Part shown: in pieces, positions 7,579-16,740 of the stretch
Position numbering within the stretch: the first letter of the stretch is position 1
Layout: each line of letters begins with the position of its first letter
DNA from: Nocardioides humi
Lineage (GTDB): Bacteria > Actinomycetota > Actinomycetes > Propionibacteriales > Nocardioidaceae
Direction: 5' to 3'
Length of the DNA stretch: 64,000 nt
Assembly: GCF_006494775.1 (NCBI RefSeq)
Contig: NZ_CP041146.1
Span: forward strand, 4,898,001 to 4,962,000
Notes under the pieces: generated by a model
Databases searched by the model: none
The model's input: only the letters and a program-made list of their open reading frames with translations
What the model was told of the DNA's origin: nothing
Translations under genes and position numbers: made by a program

Positions 7579-9437
7579 AGCCGCTCCAGCACGTCGGCGT
7601 ACTTCGCGTGCACGACCCGGCGCTTGAGCTTCAGCGTGGGGGTGAGCTCCTCGGACTCGGCGGTCCACTCGACGGGCAGCAGCTCCCAGGCCTTGACCTG
7701 TTCGGGCCGGGAGAGCCGCTCGTTGGCGCTGTCGACGGCCTGCTGGGCCACCGCGAGGATGGCCGGGTGCTGGGCCAGCTCGGCCAGCGAGATCCCGGAA
7801 GGGACGCCGATCTGGGCGGCGACCAGAGGCGCGATCTCGGCGTCGAGGGTGAGCACCGCGACGACGTACGGGCGGCCCTCGCCGAAGACCAGCGCATGGC
7901 CGACGATCGGGCTCTCCTTGAGGTGGTTCTCGATGTTGGAGGGCGCGATGTTCTTGCCGGAGGAGGTGATGATCATCTCCTTCTTCCGGTCGACCACCTT
8001 GAGGAAGCCGTCCTCGTCGAGCTCGCCGATGTCGCCGGTGTGCACCCAGCCGTCGGCGTCGATGAGGGCGGCCGTGGCGTCGTCCTGCTTGTAGTAGCCC
8101 TGCGAGGAGACCGGTCCGCGGGCCAGGATCTCGCCGTCCTCGGCCAGCGAGATCTCGATGCCGGGGAGCGCCCGGCCGACGGTGCCGAGCCGGAACTGGT
8201 CCGGGCCGCAGGCGGTCACCGCCGCGCACGTCTCGGTCATGCCGTAGACGTCGTAGATGCGCATGCCGAGGCCGGCGAAGAAGCGCGCGACCTCCAGCGG
8301 CATCGGGGCGGCGGCGGAGGCGGCCCACTCGCAGCGGTCGAGGCCGAGCAGCGCGCGCAGGAACGCCAGCAGCCCGTCGTCGACGGCCCGGAAGCGGGCC
8401 TCCAGCTCCGGGGAGACGACGCCCCCGGTCTGCTGCGCCTCGACGTACTCCAGCCCGACGGCGAGCGCGGCGTCGACCTGCGCCCTCTTCTCCGGGTCGG
8501 TCTCGGCGGCCAGCTTCGCCGTCACCCCCGTCTTGATCTTCTCCCACACCCGCGGGACGCCGAAGAAGCGCGTCGGGTGGACCTCGCCGAGGGCGCCGAG
8601 GAGCAGCGCGGGGTCGGCGATCAGGTGGATGTGGGCGCCGTTGATCTGCGGGATGTACATGCCCAGGGTCCGCTCGGCGATGTGCGCGAACGGCAGGTAG
8701 GAGATGAAGTCGTTGTCCTGGGTGGGCGCGGCGACCCGCAGCGAGCAGGCGCACTCGTAGAGCACCGCGTGGTGGGTGAGCACGACGCCCTTCGGGTTCC
8801 CGGTGGTGCCGGAGGTGTAGAGGATCGTCAACGGGTCGTCGGGGGAGATGGCGGCCGTCCGGGCCTCGAGCTCGTCGCCGTGGGCGGCGCGCCAGTCCGC
8901 CCCGGCGGCGAGGAAGGCGCCCCAGGTGACGAACCGGTCGTCGCCGGCCGGCGCCTCCGCGTCGATCAGGACGACCGTGCGGAGCGCGTCGGTCGAGCCG
9001 AGCGCGCGCTCCCAGCGGGCGAGGTGGTCGGCGCTCTCCAGGACGACGACCGCGGGCTCGGCGTGCCCGGCGACGTAGGCGACCTGGTCGGGGGAGAGCG
9101 TGTTGTAGACCGACATCGACACCGCGCCGGCGTGCACCGCCCCGAGGTCGGCCACGACGTGCTCGATCCGGTTGCTCGCCATCAGCGCCACCCGGTCGCC
9201 GGCCCCTACGCCGGCGGCCATCAGCGCTCCCGCCACGTCGAGGGCCTGTTCGCGCAGCTCGGTCCAGCCGACCGTGCGCCAACCGGGGGCGTAGCCGGCG
9301 GACAGATCGACGCCGACCTTGTCGGAGTAAGCCGCGCGGTCGCCCTCCGCCGCCACGGTGCGGGCGAAGGCGATCGGCAGGGTGAGGCCGGCGATCTCCT
9401 GCTCGATCTCGGCGCGGATCGCCAGGGTGTCACTCAT
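7569..9437 (-). CDS. Long-chain acyl-CoA ligase (AMP-forming, FadD15-like)
   Basis: The product is 622 residues from ATG at 9437 (MSDTLAIRAEIEQE), with a GAGAGGAAA ribosome-binding site just upstream. Earlier in-frame starts add a poorly coding extension. The AMP-binding domain shows the P-loop YTSGTTGNPKGV and YGMTETCAAV. The C-terminal part has WVHTGDIGELDEDGFLKVVDRKKEMIITSSGKNIAP, with the hinge and the acyl-adenylate Lys region. It activates fatty acids to acyl-CoA at the inner membrane or cytoplasm. It lies 44 bp downstream of mceF on the same strand, which suggests that lipid taken up by the Mce transporter is activated by this ligase. That coupling is inferred from position only. Confidence 0.9.
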   Translation of the reverse strand: MSDTLAIRAEIEQEIAGLTLPIAFARTVAAEGDRAAYSDKVGVDLSAGYAPGWRTVGWTELREQALDVAGALMAAGVGAGDRVALMASNRIEHVVADLGAVHAGAVSMSVYNTLSPDQVAYVAGHAEPAVVVLESADHLARWERALGSTDALRTVVLIDAEAPAGDDRFVTWGAFLAAGADWRAAHGDELEARTAAISPDDPLTILYTSGTTGNPKGVVLTHHAVLYECACSLRVAAPTQDNDFISYLPFAHIAERTLGMYIPQINGAHIHLIADPALLLGALGEVHPTRFFGVPRVWEKIKTGVTAKLAAETDPEKRAQVDAALAVGLEYVEAQQTGGVVSPELEARFRAVDDGLLAFLRALLGLDRCEWAASAAAPMPLEVARFFAGLGMRIYDVYGMTETCAAVTACGPDQFRLGTVGRALPGIEISLAEDGEILARGPVSSQGYYKQDDATAALIDADGWVHTGDIGELDEDGFLKVVDRKKEMIITSSGKNIAPSNIENHLKESPIVGHALVFGEGRPYVVAVLTLDAEIAPLVAAQIGVPSGISLAELAQHPAILAVAQQAVDSANERLSRPEQVKAWELLPVEWTAESEELTPTLKLKRRVVHAKYADVLERLYA

Positions 9438-9481
9438 CGGGTTTCCTCTCGGTTGGGTGGGTGATGGGCCGGGACGGCGTG

Positions 9482-10633
9482 CTACTGCCGGGGAACCTCG
9501 GCGGAGCCACGGCCCTGGGTGCCCTTCGGCGGGTCGATGCACCGCACGTCGGTGCGCGGCTCACGGCGGCGGGTGTCCTGGACGTCGCGCTGGACGCTCT
9601 TGTCGTAGACGCAGTTCTTGAGGATCCGCGGCACCAGCACGACCCGGCCGCTGCCGTCGCGGGTGCTGCCGGCCATCACGTCGGCCTGGAGCGGCGCCCA
9701 GTCCAGCCAGTGCTGGAGTCCGCGCAGGTGGCGGGCGGCCATCTCGGTGAGGGGTACGCCGTCGCGCAGCATCCGCCGCAGCTCGGGCGCGGCCGCCCGC
9801 CACCAGCGCTGCAGCCGGGGCAGCAGGTCGATCGCCGTGGTGACCGTGCGCCGGATGTCCGGCGTGGCGGCGGCGAGGGACTGTGCGACGGCCTCCAGAT
9901 CGGCGGAGAGCCGGCGGATCTCGGGGGAGAGGTCGGCCACCGTCGTCAGCGGCTGCTCGGCCCGCTCCGCCAGCACCGTCAGGTCCGGCTCCAGCCGGCG
10001 CAGCATCGCGAAGGCGCTCTCCAGCTCGATCGCCAGCGAGCGCAGGTCGACGTCCTGCTCGCTGTCGCCGAAGATCGCGGCGGTCTCGGCGGCGATGGTC
10101 CGCACGTCCGCGACGTCGAGGTGGGACATCAGCTCCTGGGCGTGCGCGAGCACGTCGGGCACGCCGAGCGGCACGGACGTCGCGGAGACCGGGACGGTCG
10201 CGCCGTCCGCGAGATAGGGGCCGCTGTCGGTACGTGGACGGACGTCGAGGTACTGCTCGCCCACCGCGGAGAGGTTGCGGACCTCCATCGCGCTGTCCCG
10301 CGGGATCCGGACACCCGGGTCGATCGCCAGGTGCGCGGTCACGCCGACGCCCGCGAGCTCGCTGAGGCGGACATCGGTCACCTTCCCGATCCGCTGCCCG
10401 CGGTAGGTGACCACCGATCCCTCGTGCAGGCCGGCCGCCTGGGGCAGCTGGACCGTGACGGCGTACGGGTGGTGGAAGAGGGAGCCGCCGACGACGGTGT
10501 CGGCGACGTAGACGACGCCGGCGACGAGGATCACCAGGATGAGGGTCTGGGCGACCCGGATCCGGCGGCGCCACATCCGGGCGCTCGAGGCGGCCTGCTC
10601 GGCGGGCGTGGGCCGGGTCATCGGCCGGGTCAT
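9482..10633 (-). CDS. Mce family protein, MceF position
   Basis: The product is 383 residues from ATG at 10633, whose ATGA overlaps the stop of the mceE-position gene. A second in-frame ATG lies 12 bp on. One N-terminal membrane helix (~residues 25-45) is followed by the MCE domain (~50-125, HHPYAVTVQLPQAAGLHEGSVV) and a long helical region. The C-terminus carries two Cys residues (NCVYDKS, VRCIDPP). It is one subunit of the periplasm-spanning Mce lipid importer. It is the last gene of the operon, with the acyl-CoA ligase following. Confidence 0.88.
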   Translation of the reverse strand: MTRPMTRPTPAEQAASSARMWRRRIRVAQTLILVILVAGVVYVADTVVGGSLFHHPYAVTVQLPQAAGLHEGSVVTYRGQRIGKVTDVRLSELAGVGVTAHLAIDPGVRIPRDSAMEVRNLSAVGEQYLDVRPRTDSGPYLADGATVPVSATSVPLGVPDVLAHAQELMSHLDVADVRTIAAETAAIFGDSEQDVDLRSLAIELESAFAMLRRLEPDLTVLAERAEQPLTTVADLSPEIRRLSADLEAVAQSLAAATPDIRRTVTTAIDLLPRLQRWWRAAAPELRRMLRDGVPLTEMAARHLRGLQHWLDWAPLQADVMAGSTRDGSGRVVLVPRILKNCVYDKSVQRDVQDTRRREPRTDVRCIDPPKGTQGRGSAEVPRQ

Positions 10634-11616
10634 CGGGTGTCTCCCGTCGCCATCAGCGCCTTCAGGTCGAGCAGGAAGGTGAGGTCGAAGTTGGCGAAGT
10701 CGCCCGGGGCGGCACGGTCGCTGCCCTCGGCGAAGGCGACCAGGCCCGTCAGCACGCCGTCGATGTCCTTCCGGCCGTCCAGCAGCGACCGCAGGACCGG
10801 CTTCATGTCCCGCAGCTGGGCGACGAGGTCGGAGCGCACCGCCCGGGTCAGCGGGGTCGCCACGGCGTCGAACCGGCTCAGCGACTCCATCGCCGCCACG
10901 AGCTGCTCGCGCTGCTGGTCGAAGGTCGTGACGAGGTCGGTGAGGTCGGTCAGCGACCGGGTGATCGCGGGCAGGTCGCCGGCGAGCCGGGTGGTGAGCC
11001 GGTCCAGGGACGCCGTGAGCCGGTCGACGCGGGGGAAGTCGGCGTTGAGATCGGTGACGGCCGTGTCGAGCCGGCCCAGCAGCCGCCGTACGTCGCCCGC
11101 GTTGCCGGTCAGCGCGACGTCGAGCTGGTCGATGATCGTGGAGATGTCGGCGAAGCTGCCGCCGGTCACCACCGTCGAGAGCGCGCTGAGCAGGTCGGTC
11201 ACGTCCGGCGCGCTCCCGGTCGCGGCCACGGGGAGGGTCGCGCCGTCGGCCAGCACCGCGCCGGTCTCGCCGGGGAAGAGCTGCACGAACGCCGTGCCCA
11301 TCGGCGAGGTCAGCCGGATCTCCGCGCGCGAGGAGTCCCGCAGCTCCACCGAGGTGGAGAGCGCGACCTCGACCTCGGCGACGTAGTCGCCCGCCTCGAC
11401 GGACTCGACCTGCCCGACGGTCGCGCCGTCCAGCCGCACCGGCGCGTCGACCGGCAGGTTGAGGGCGTCGGCGAACTCGATCGTCACCCGGTACGTCGGC
11501 CCGGAGACCAGGCCCGGCAACGGGACGTCCTCGAGGGTGAGTCCGCAGCCGCTCGTGACGCCGCCGAGGAGCAGCACGAGCGCGGCCGCCGCGCGCCGGG
11601 TCCCGCGGCGGCTCAC
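10630..11616 (-). CDS. Mce family lipoprotein, MceE position
   Basis: The product is 328 residues from GTG at 11616. A lipoprotein signal ends in VTSGC, with the lipidated Cys at residue 24; this marks the MceE (LprK-like) position in Mce operons. The MCE domain follows (~40-115, TYRVTIEFADALNLPVDAPV), then a helical region rich in Leu, Asp and Thr. Overlaps of 4 nt with both flanking mce genes indicate translational coupling. It forms part of the hexameric Mce substrate tunnel, anchored by lipid rather than a helix. Confidence 0.92.
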   Translation of the reverse strand: MSRRGTRRAAAALVLLLGGVTSGCGLTLEDVPLPGLVSGPTYRVTIEFADALNLPVDAPVRLDGATVGQVESVEAGDYVAEVEVALSTSVELRDSSRAEIRLTSPMGTAFVQLFPGETGAVLADGATLPVAATGSAPDVTDLLSALSTVVTGGSFADISTIIDQLDVALTGNAGDVRRLLGRLDTAVTDLNADFPRVDRLTASLDRLTTRLAGDLPAITRSLTDLTDLVTTFDQQREQLVAAMESLSRFDAVATPLTRAVRSDLVAQLRDMKPVLRSLLDGRKDIDGVLTGLVAFAEGSDRAAPGDFANFDLTFLLDLKALMATGDTR

Positions 11617-12752
11617 GGGATCGCCCCCGGCAGGCCGTCATACAGGCCGTCGAGGATCGGGTCGAGCAGGCCGGTGCCCTGGCCGTCGAACAGCAGCCCG
11701 CACAGCCGGCTGCCGGCATCCCCGGCGAGCGCCTCGGCGAACACCCGGCAGCTGTGGTCGCGGAACATCGCGGAGAACGGACCCGCGCTGAACGCGAACT
11801 GGACGCGCAGCCGGCCGAGGTCCCAGTCGTAGGCCCGGGCGAAGTTCTCCGCCATCGTCGGCATCGTGTCGAACGCCTCCGCCAGGGAGCCCTGCCGCGA
11901 GCGCACCAGCTCCACCACGTCGGCCAGGCCCGCCAGGTCGTCGCCGAGCACGGCGCCGTTCTCCTTCAGGAACCGGTCGGCCAGCCGGGTCAGCCGGTCG
12001 AGTCCGTCGAGGGTCGCGACCAGCTCGTCGCGCTGGTCGGCGAGGACGGCGCCGGTGCCGGCGGCGGCGTGGGTGAAGTCGCGCAGCGTGCGGTCGCGCT
12101 CGGCGAGCGTGCCGACCAGCGCCACGAGGCTGTCGGTGACCGCGGTGAGCTCGCCGTCCTTCGCGTTGATCATCGCCAGCGCGTCGCGGCTCTCGGCGAG
12201 GGCCGCGCGCAGGTGGGGGCCGTTGCCCTCCAGGGCTCGCGCGGTGGAGGCGAGGACGTCGCCGAGGCCCTTGCCGTCCTGGTCCTCGTCGCCGAGGCCG
12301 CCGTCGAGGGCGCGGACCAGGTCGTCGATCGCCGTCGCGATCTCGTCGACGGTGGCCGGGGACCGGGTGTGGTCGCCGTCGATGTGGGCGCCCGAGGCGA
12401 GCGTCGGGCCGCCGGTCCAGGCCGGGCCGAGCTCCACGAACCGGTCGGTGACCAGCGAGCCCTGCAGGATCTGCGCGCCGGCGTCCGCGGGCACCCGGGT
12501 GCCGGGCGCCAGGTGCAGGACGACCCGCATCGTCGTCCCCCGTGGCTCGATCCGGACGATCTCGCCGACCTTCACGCCGAGGTAGGTGACGTCGTTGCCG
12601 ACGTACACGCCGGTGGTGTCGACGAAGTCGGCCGTGACGACGAGGTCGTCCGGGTTGTCGCCACCGAGCCAGCCCACGAGCCGGGCGCCGGACAGGAGGA
12701 GGGCGAGGACGACGACGGCTGCCGCGGCGCCCAGCACGGTGCGGCGGCTCAT
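11613..12752 (-). CDS. Mce family protein, MceD position
   Basis: The product is 379 residues from ATG at 12752 (MSRRTVLGAAAAVVVL), whose ATGA overlaps the mceC stop. An N-terminal membrane helix is followed by the MCE domain (~38-115, LVVTADFVDTTGVYVGNDVTYLGVKVGE), then long helices and a C-terminal region with two Cys (HSCRVF, SRLCGLL). The order in the operon gives the MceD label. The domain match is clear; the ligand is unknown. Confidence 0.9.
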   Translation of the reverse strand: MSRRTVLGAAAAVVVLALLLSGARLVGWLGGDNPDDLVVTADFVDTTGVYVGNDVTYLGVKVGEIVRIEPRGTTMRVVLHLAPGTRVPADAGAQILQGSLVTDRFVELGPAWTGGPTLASGAHIDGDHTRSPATVDEIATAIDDLVRALDGGLGDEDQDGKGLGDVLASTARALEGNGPHLRAALAESRDALAMINAKDGELTAVTDSLVALVGTLAERDRTLRDFTHAAAGTGAVLADQRDELVATLDGLDRLTRLADRFLKENGAVLGDDLAGLADVVELVRSRQGSLAEAFDTMPTMAENFARAYDWDLGRLRVQFAFSAGPFSAMFRDHSCRVFAEALAGDAGSRLCGLLFDGQGTGLLDPILDGLYDGLPGAIP

Positions 12753-13732
12753 CGGCAGTCCTCGGGCGTGATCGAGCAGACCAGGTCGTCGGGGACGATC
12801 GCCCAGGGGGCGTTCACGCCGAGCCACGGCCCGTCCCCGGTCGCGTTGGTGAAGACCCGCATGGTCGGGCCGGCCAGCTCCAGGGTCCTGTCGAGCTCGG
12901 CCCGGTGCTCGTCGAGCACCCGCAGCACCGAGCGCAGGTCGCGCAGGGCCGGCTTCAGCTCGGGCGCGGTGGCCCGGACCAGCGCGGTGAGCCCGGTGAC
13001 GAACCGGTGCGCGTCGTCGAGCAGCGCGCGCAGCGTCTCCTTGCGCTGCTGGACCATCAGCAGCACGGTGGTGCCGTCGGCGAGGACCCGGTCGAGGCTG
13101 TCGGTCTGGTCGAGCACCAGCTCGGTGACCCGGCGGACCGAGGACAGCAGTGCGTCCAGCTGCTGCTCGCGGTCGTTCGCGATCGCCGACACCCCGGCGA
13201 TGCCGTCGAGTGCGTCCCGCAGCGTCTCCGGGGCGATGTCGAGGTCGGTCGCCAGCACGCCCACGGCCTGCTGCACCCGGTCGAGGTCGAGCGCCTCCAC
13301 CTGGGGCGTCGACTCGAGCCAGAACCGCTCGATCGTGTAGCTGTCGACGGCGTGCTCGACCGCGATCGTCCGGCCGTCCGCGAGCGGGTCGCCCCGGCCG
13401 GGCGCGAGGGAGAGGAAGCGCTCGCCGAGGATGGAGAGCAGCTTGACCTGCACTGTGCTGTCCTCGGTCACGCCCAGGTCCTCCGGCGAGCCGGTGAGAC
13501 GGAACCGGACGTCCACCTGGTCGCGGTCGGCGGTCACGGCGATCACCTTGCCGACCTTCAGACCCGCCATCCGTACGTCGTCGCCGGGCTCCAGTCCCGC
13601 GGCGTGCCGCAGGCGTGCGTGATAGGCGGGATCGCCCGCGAGCGCCCGGACACCGAGCAGCAGGAGGCCGAGCACCACCACCGCTGCGACGACGCGCAGC
13701 GGCCAGGCCAGTCGTGCCCACGTGGTGCTCAT
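12749..13732 (-). CDS. Mce family protein, MceC position
   Basis: The product is 327 residues from ATG at 13732 (MSTTWARLAWPLRVVAAVVV). One membrane helix (~10-30) precedes the MCE domain (~35-110, HAAGLEPGDDVRMAGLKVGKV), then a helical region. The C-terminus DDLVCSITPEDCR has two Cys. The start shares one base with the mceB stop (TGATG). It is a structural subunit of the Mce transporter. Confidence 0.9.
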   Translation of the reverse strand: MSTTWARLAWPLRVVAAVVVLGLLLLGVRALAGDPAYHARLRHAAGLEPGDDVRMAGLKVGKVIAVTADRDQVDVRFRLTGSPEDLGVTEDSTVQVKLLSILGERFLSLAPGRGDPLADGRTIAVEHAVDSYTIERFWLESTPQVEALDLDRVQQAVGVLATDLDIAPETLRDALDGIAGVSAIANDREQQLDALLSSVRRVTELVLDQTDSLDRVLADGTTVLLMVQQRKETLRALLDDAHRFVTGLTALVRATAPELKPALRDLRSVLRVLDEHRAELDRTLELAGPTMRVFTNATGDGPWLGVNAPWAIVPDDLVCSITPEDCR

Positions 13733-14787
13733 CAGCGGCACCTCTTCGAGTGCCTGTTGCCGGTGACGCCGAGGTCGAGCGTGGCCGGGATGCCGGCGCC
13801 GCCCGCGGCGAGGGTGCAGACGTAGACGTTGAGGTAGCTGCCGTACCCGAGGGTGCGCAGGTAGGTGTCGAGCTGCCGCGGCACGGCGGCACCGGTCTGC
13901 ACCAGCAGGTCCCGGCGGCCGGCGAGATAGCGGAACCACGGGTTGCTCAGCACGGCCACGTCGACCGCGGGCTGACGGACCGTGTCGACCAGGTCGGCGG
14001 TCGTGGCCGAGAGCCGGGCGAGGGAGTCGAGGCTGATGGCGATCCGGTCGCGGTCGTGCGCCAGGCCGCCGGTGAGGGAGGCGAGACCGTCGACCAGGCG
14101 GGTGATCTCGGCCCGGTGCTCGTCGGTGGTGTCGAGGACGAGGGTGACGTTGTCGACGACCTTCGCCAGGGCCGCGTCCCGGGCGACGACGCCGGAGGTG
14201 AGCTCGGCCGTCTGGTCGAGGAGATGCCGCAGGGTCGGCCCCTGACCCTGCAGCACCTCCACGATGTTGGTGGCCAGCCGGTTGATGTCGGCCGGCCGCA
14301 GCAGGTCGAAGATCGGCTCGAAGGCGTTGAACATCGCGGTCAGGTCGAGCGCCGGCCGGGTCCGCCCCAGCGGGATCCGGGCGCCGTCGGCGAGGCGGCC
14401 GGCGTCGGCGGTGCGCTCGGGCCGCGAGAGGTCGACGTACCGCTGGCCCATCAGGTTGAGGTAGTCGACCGAGGCGACCACGTCGTCGTGGAGGCGCTGG
14501 TCCGCGCTGACGCTCATCGTCACGACGGCCAGCCCGCGCTCGTCGTCGCGGCCGAGCCGGGTCGCGGTGACCCGGCCGACCCGGACGCCGGCGACCCGGA
14601 CGTCGTCGCCGGCGCGCAGGCCGGTCGCGTCGCGGAACACGGCGGTCAGGGTGATCGCGTCGCCGCGCTGCGCGCGCGAGAGGGTGCCCGCGACCATGCT
14701 GGTCAGCAGCAGCGCCACGACCGCGAACAGGGCGACGCCGAGCACGGCGCCGCGGTGGCGGCGCAGCTCACTGAGCTGGCGGCTCAC
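13732..14787 (-). CDS. Mce family protein, MceB position
   Basis: The product is 351 residues from GTG at 14787 (VSRQLSELRRHRG), overlapping the mceA stop by 4 nt; upstream in-frame sequence lies inside mceA. A membrane helix (~14-32) precedes the MCE domain (~38-115, FRDATGLRAGDDVRVAGVRVGRV). LNLMGQRYVDLSRP is a typical Mce motif. The C-terminus has VYVCTL and RHSKRCR. Confidence 0.9.
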   Translation of the reverse strand: MSRQLSELRRHRGAVLGVALFAVVALLLTSMVAGTLSRAQRGDAITLTAVFRDATGLRAGDDVRVAGVRVGRVTATRLGRDDERGLAVVTMSVSADQRLHDDVVASVDYLNLMGQRYVDLSRPERTADAGRLADGARIPLGRTRPALDLTAMFNAFEPIFDLLRPADINRLATNIVEVLQGQGPTLRHLLDQTAELTSGVVARDAALAKVVDNVTLVLDTTDEHRAEITRLVDGLASLTGGLAHDRDRIAISLDSLARLSATTADLVDTVRQPAVDVAVLSNPWFRYLAGRRDLLVQTGAAVPRQLDTYLRTLGYGSYLNVYVCTLAAGGAGIPATLDLGVTGNRHSKRCR

Positions 14788-15890
14788 CGCTCGCCTCCGC
14801 AGGGTCCGGTGAGGCCGCGGTAGGTGGGGCAGTCCTCCGGGTCGCTCGCGTCGTACGGGTCGAGGAGCTGTGGGGCGAGCACGCCCTCCATCTGGATCCG
14901 GCCGTTCCGTACGGCGTCGGCGCCGTTGCGCAGCAGCGCGGGGACCTTGCGCAGCAGGGTCGCGAAGGCGGGGTACCGCTCCGCGAACACCTCGAGGTTG
15001 GCGGCGGTGGCGTTGAGCAGGCGCGCGGTCAGGGCGCCGTTCTCCCGCAGGAAGGTCGTGACGCCCTCCTCGCCGTCCAGCAGCGCGGGCACGGCCGCCA
15101 GCAGCCGGGAGACCTCCTGGTGCCGCCGGACGAGGGTCCGCGCCAGTGGGCGGGTGTCGCGGAGCGCCCTCACCAGCGACGGCTCGACGTCGGCGACCAG
15201 GTCGGTGTCCCGCGCGAGCAGGTCGAGGTCCTCGCGCACCTGCGGGTGCAGCTCGGCCCAGCGGCCGAGGAAGCCGTTGCCGTCGCGGACCAGCTCGGCG
15301 ATCCGGGCGCCGCGCCCGTCGAGGGCGTCGGCGAGCTGGGACAGCGCGACGTCCCACTGGGCGGGGTCGACGGCCGCCAGCAGCCGCTGGGTCGCGGAGA
15401 AGGTGTCCATCAGGCGCAGCGTCGCCGTGGAGGTGTCCGCCGGTACGACGGCGCCGTCGGCCAGGTGGGCCGGCGCGGAGTCTGCGGCGGTCTGAGGGGT
15501 CGCGGCGGTCTCGGCGTCGGCGACCAGGTCGACGTACTCGTTGCCGAACAGCGTGCCGGGCAGCACCCGCGCCGTCACGGCGGCCGGGATCAGCCCGGCG
15601 TGCTCGGGCTCGACCAGCACCTGGGCGCTCGGTCCCGCGGGGTCGACGTCGATGACCCGCCCGACCCGCAGGCCGTCGTACTTCACGTCGGAGTTGATGC
15701 CGAGGGTGTCGCCGACGGTGGGCAGCTGGACCGTGACGCGCACGTCGCCGCTGAGCACGCCGAGGGTCTGCAGGCCGAGGACGCCGGCGATCGCGCCGAG
15801 CAGCAGGAGACCGGCGACGCCGGCCGCGGCCAGGCGCAGCCGGAGGGTCCGGGGCGCCAGCCGGCTGTGCGCGAAGAGGAACTCGCTCAC
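14784..15890 (-). CDS. Mce family protein, MceA position
   Basis: The product is 368 residues from GTG at 15890, 4 nt after the second permease gene. The N-terminal membrane helix (~22-42) is followed by the MCE domain (~48-125, VTVQLPTVGDTLGINSDVKYDGLRVGRV, and GTLFGNEYVDLV). A long helical tail ends with a Cys pair (DCPTYRGLTGPCGG). As the first Mce protein after the permeases it takes the MceA position. Confidence 0.9.
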   Translation of the reverse strand: MSEFLFAHSRLAPRTLRLRLAAAGVAGLLLLGAIAGVLGLQTLGVLSGDVRVTVQLPTVGDTLGINSDVKYDGLRVGRVIDVDPAGPSAQVLVEPEHAGLIPAAVTARVLPGTLFGNEYVDLVADAETAATPQTAADSAPAHLADGAVVPADTSTATLRLMDTFSATQRLLAAVDPAQWDVALSQLADALDGRGARIAELVRDGNGFLGRWAELHPQVREDLDLLARDTDLVADVEPSLVRALRDTRPLARTLVRRHQEVSRLLAAVPALLDGEEGVTTFLRENGALTARLLNATAANLEVFAERYPAFATLLRKVPALLRNGADAVRNGRIQMEGVLAPQLLDPYDASDPEDCPTYRGLTGPCGGER

Positions 15891-15894
15891 GTGC

Positions 15895-16740
15895 TCACCC
15901 GGAGATCTGCACCTGCTGGTCGGCGCCCCACAGGACGAGCGTCAGCAGGATGTCGACGACGGTGAGGGAGATGATGCTGGCCCGGATCGCGCGGCCGGTG
16001 GCCCGGCCGACGCCCTCGGGGCCGCCGGTGGCGGTGAAGCCGTGGTAGCAGTGGATGAGGGTCACGACGGTGGTCAGCACGACCACCTTGATCGCGGAGT
16101 AGACGACGTCGACGGGCGCGACGAAGGTGCGGAAGTAGTGGTCGTAGGTGCCGGCGGACTGGCCGTAGAAGGTCGTGACCATGAGGTCGGTGGCGACGTA
16201 CGTGCCGACCAGGCCGATCAGGTAGAGCGGGATCACGACGATCCAGGCGGCGACCAGGCGGGTGCTGACGAGGTAGGGGACCGGGCGGATCGCCATCGAC
16301 TCAAGCGCGTCGATCTCCTCGCTGATCCGCATCGCGCCGAGCCGCGAGGTGAACCCGCAGCCGATCCGCGCGGCGAACCCGAGCGCCGCCACCATCGGCG
16401 CGAGCTCGCGGGTGTTGGCGTAGCCCGAGATGAAGCCGGTCAGCGGCGCCAGGCCGATCACGTCGAGGCCCTGGTAGCCCTCGAGGCCGACCTCGGTGCC
16501 GGTCAGCGTCGACAGCAGCAGGACGACGCCCACCACGCCGCCGCCCACGAGGAAGATGCCGGAGCCGAGGGTGACCTCGGCCAGCACCCGCTGCACCTCG
16601 CCGCGATAGCGGGTCACCGCGATCGGCAGACCGGCGACCGCGCGCCAGGCCAGGACCAGCTGGAGGCCGATGCCCGCCAGGGGGCTGACCACCGCCTGGT
16701 CGACCGTCTCCTCGATCGCGGTCATCGCGGGGTGGTTCAT
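15895..16740 (-). CDS. MlaE/YrbE permease, second subunit (YrbEB position)
   Basis: The product is 281 residues from ATG at 16740, whose ATGA overlaps the first permease stop. It is a MlaE-type ABC permease with about five membrane helices and the family loop SRLGAMRISEEIDALESMAIRPVPYLVSTR, which contacts the ATPase. With the first permease it forms the inner-membrane channel of the Mce lipid importer. No ATPase (MceG/MlaF-like) gene lies in this operon, as is usual for actinobacteria, where one ATPase elsewhere serves several Mce systems. Confidence 0.94.
   Translation of the reverse strand: MNHPAMTAIEETVDQAVVSPLAGIGLQLVLAWRAVAGLPIAVTRYRGEVQRVLAEVTLGSGIFLVGGGVVGVVLLLSTLTGTEVGLEGYQGLDVIGLAPLTGFISGYANTRELAPMVAALGFAARIGCGFTSRLGAMRISEEIDALESMAIRPVPYLVSTRLVAAWIVVIPLYLIGLVGTYVATDLMVTTFYGQSAGTYDHYFRTFVAPVDVVYSAIKVVVLTTVVTLIHCYHGFTATGGPEGVGRATGRAIRASIISLTVVDILLTLVLWGADQQVQISG

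Noticed and set aside
4744..9282. A 1512-residue minus-strand open frame
   Set aside because: It is antisense to hpf, the response regulator and the YcaQ-like gene and partly out of frame with the acyl-CoA ligase. Its Arg/Pro/His-rich sequence has no domain. It is a high-GC shadow.
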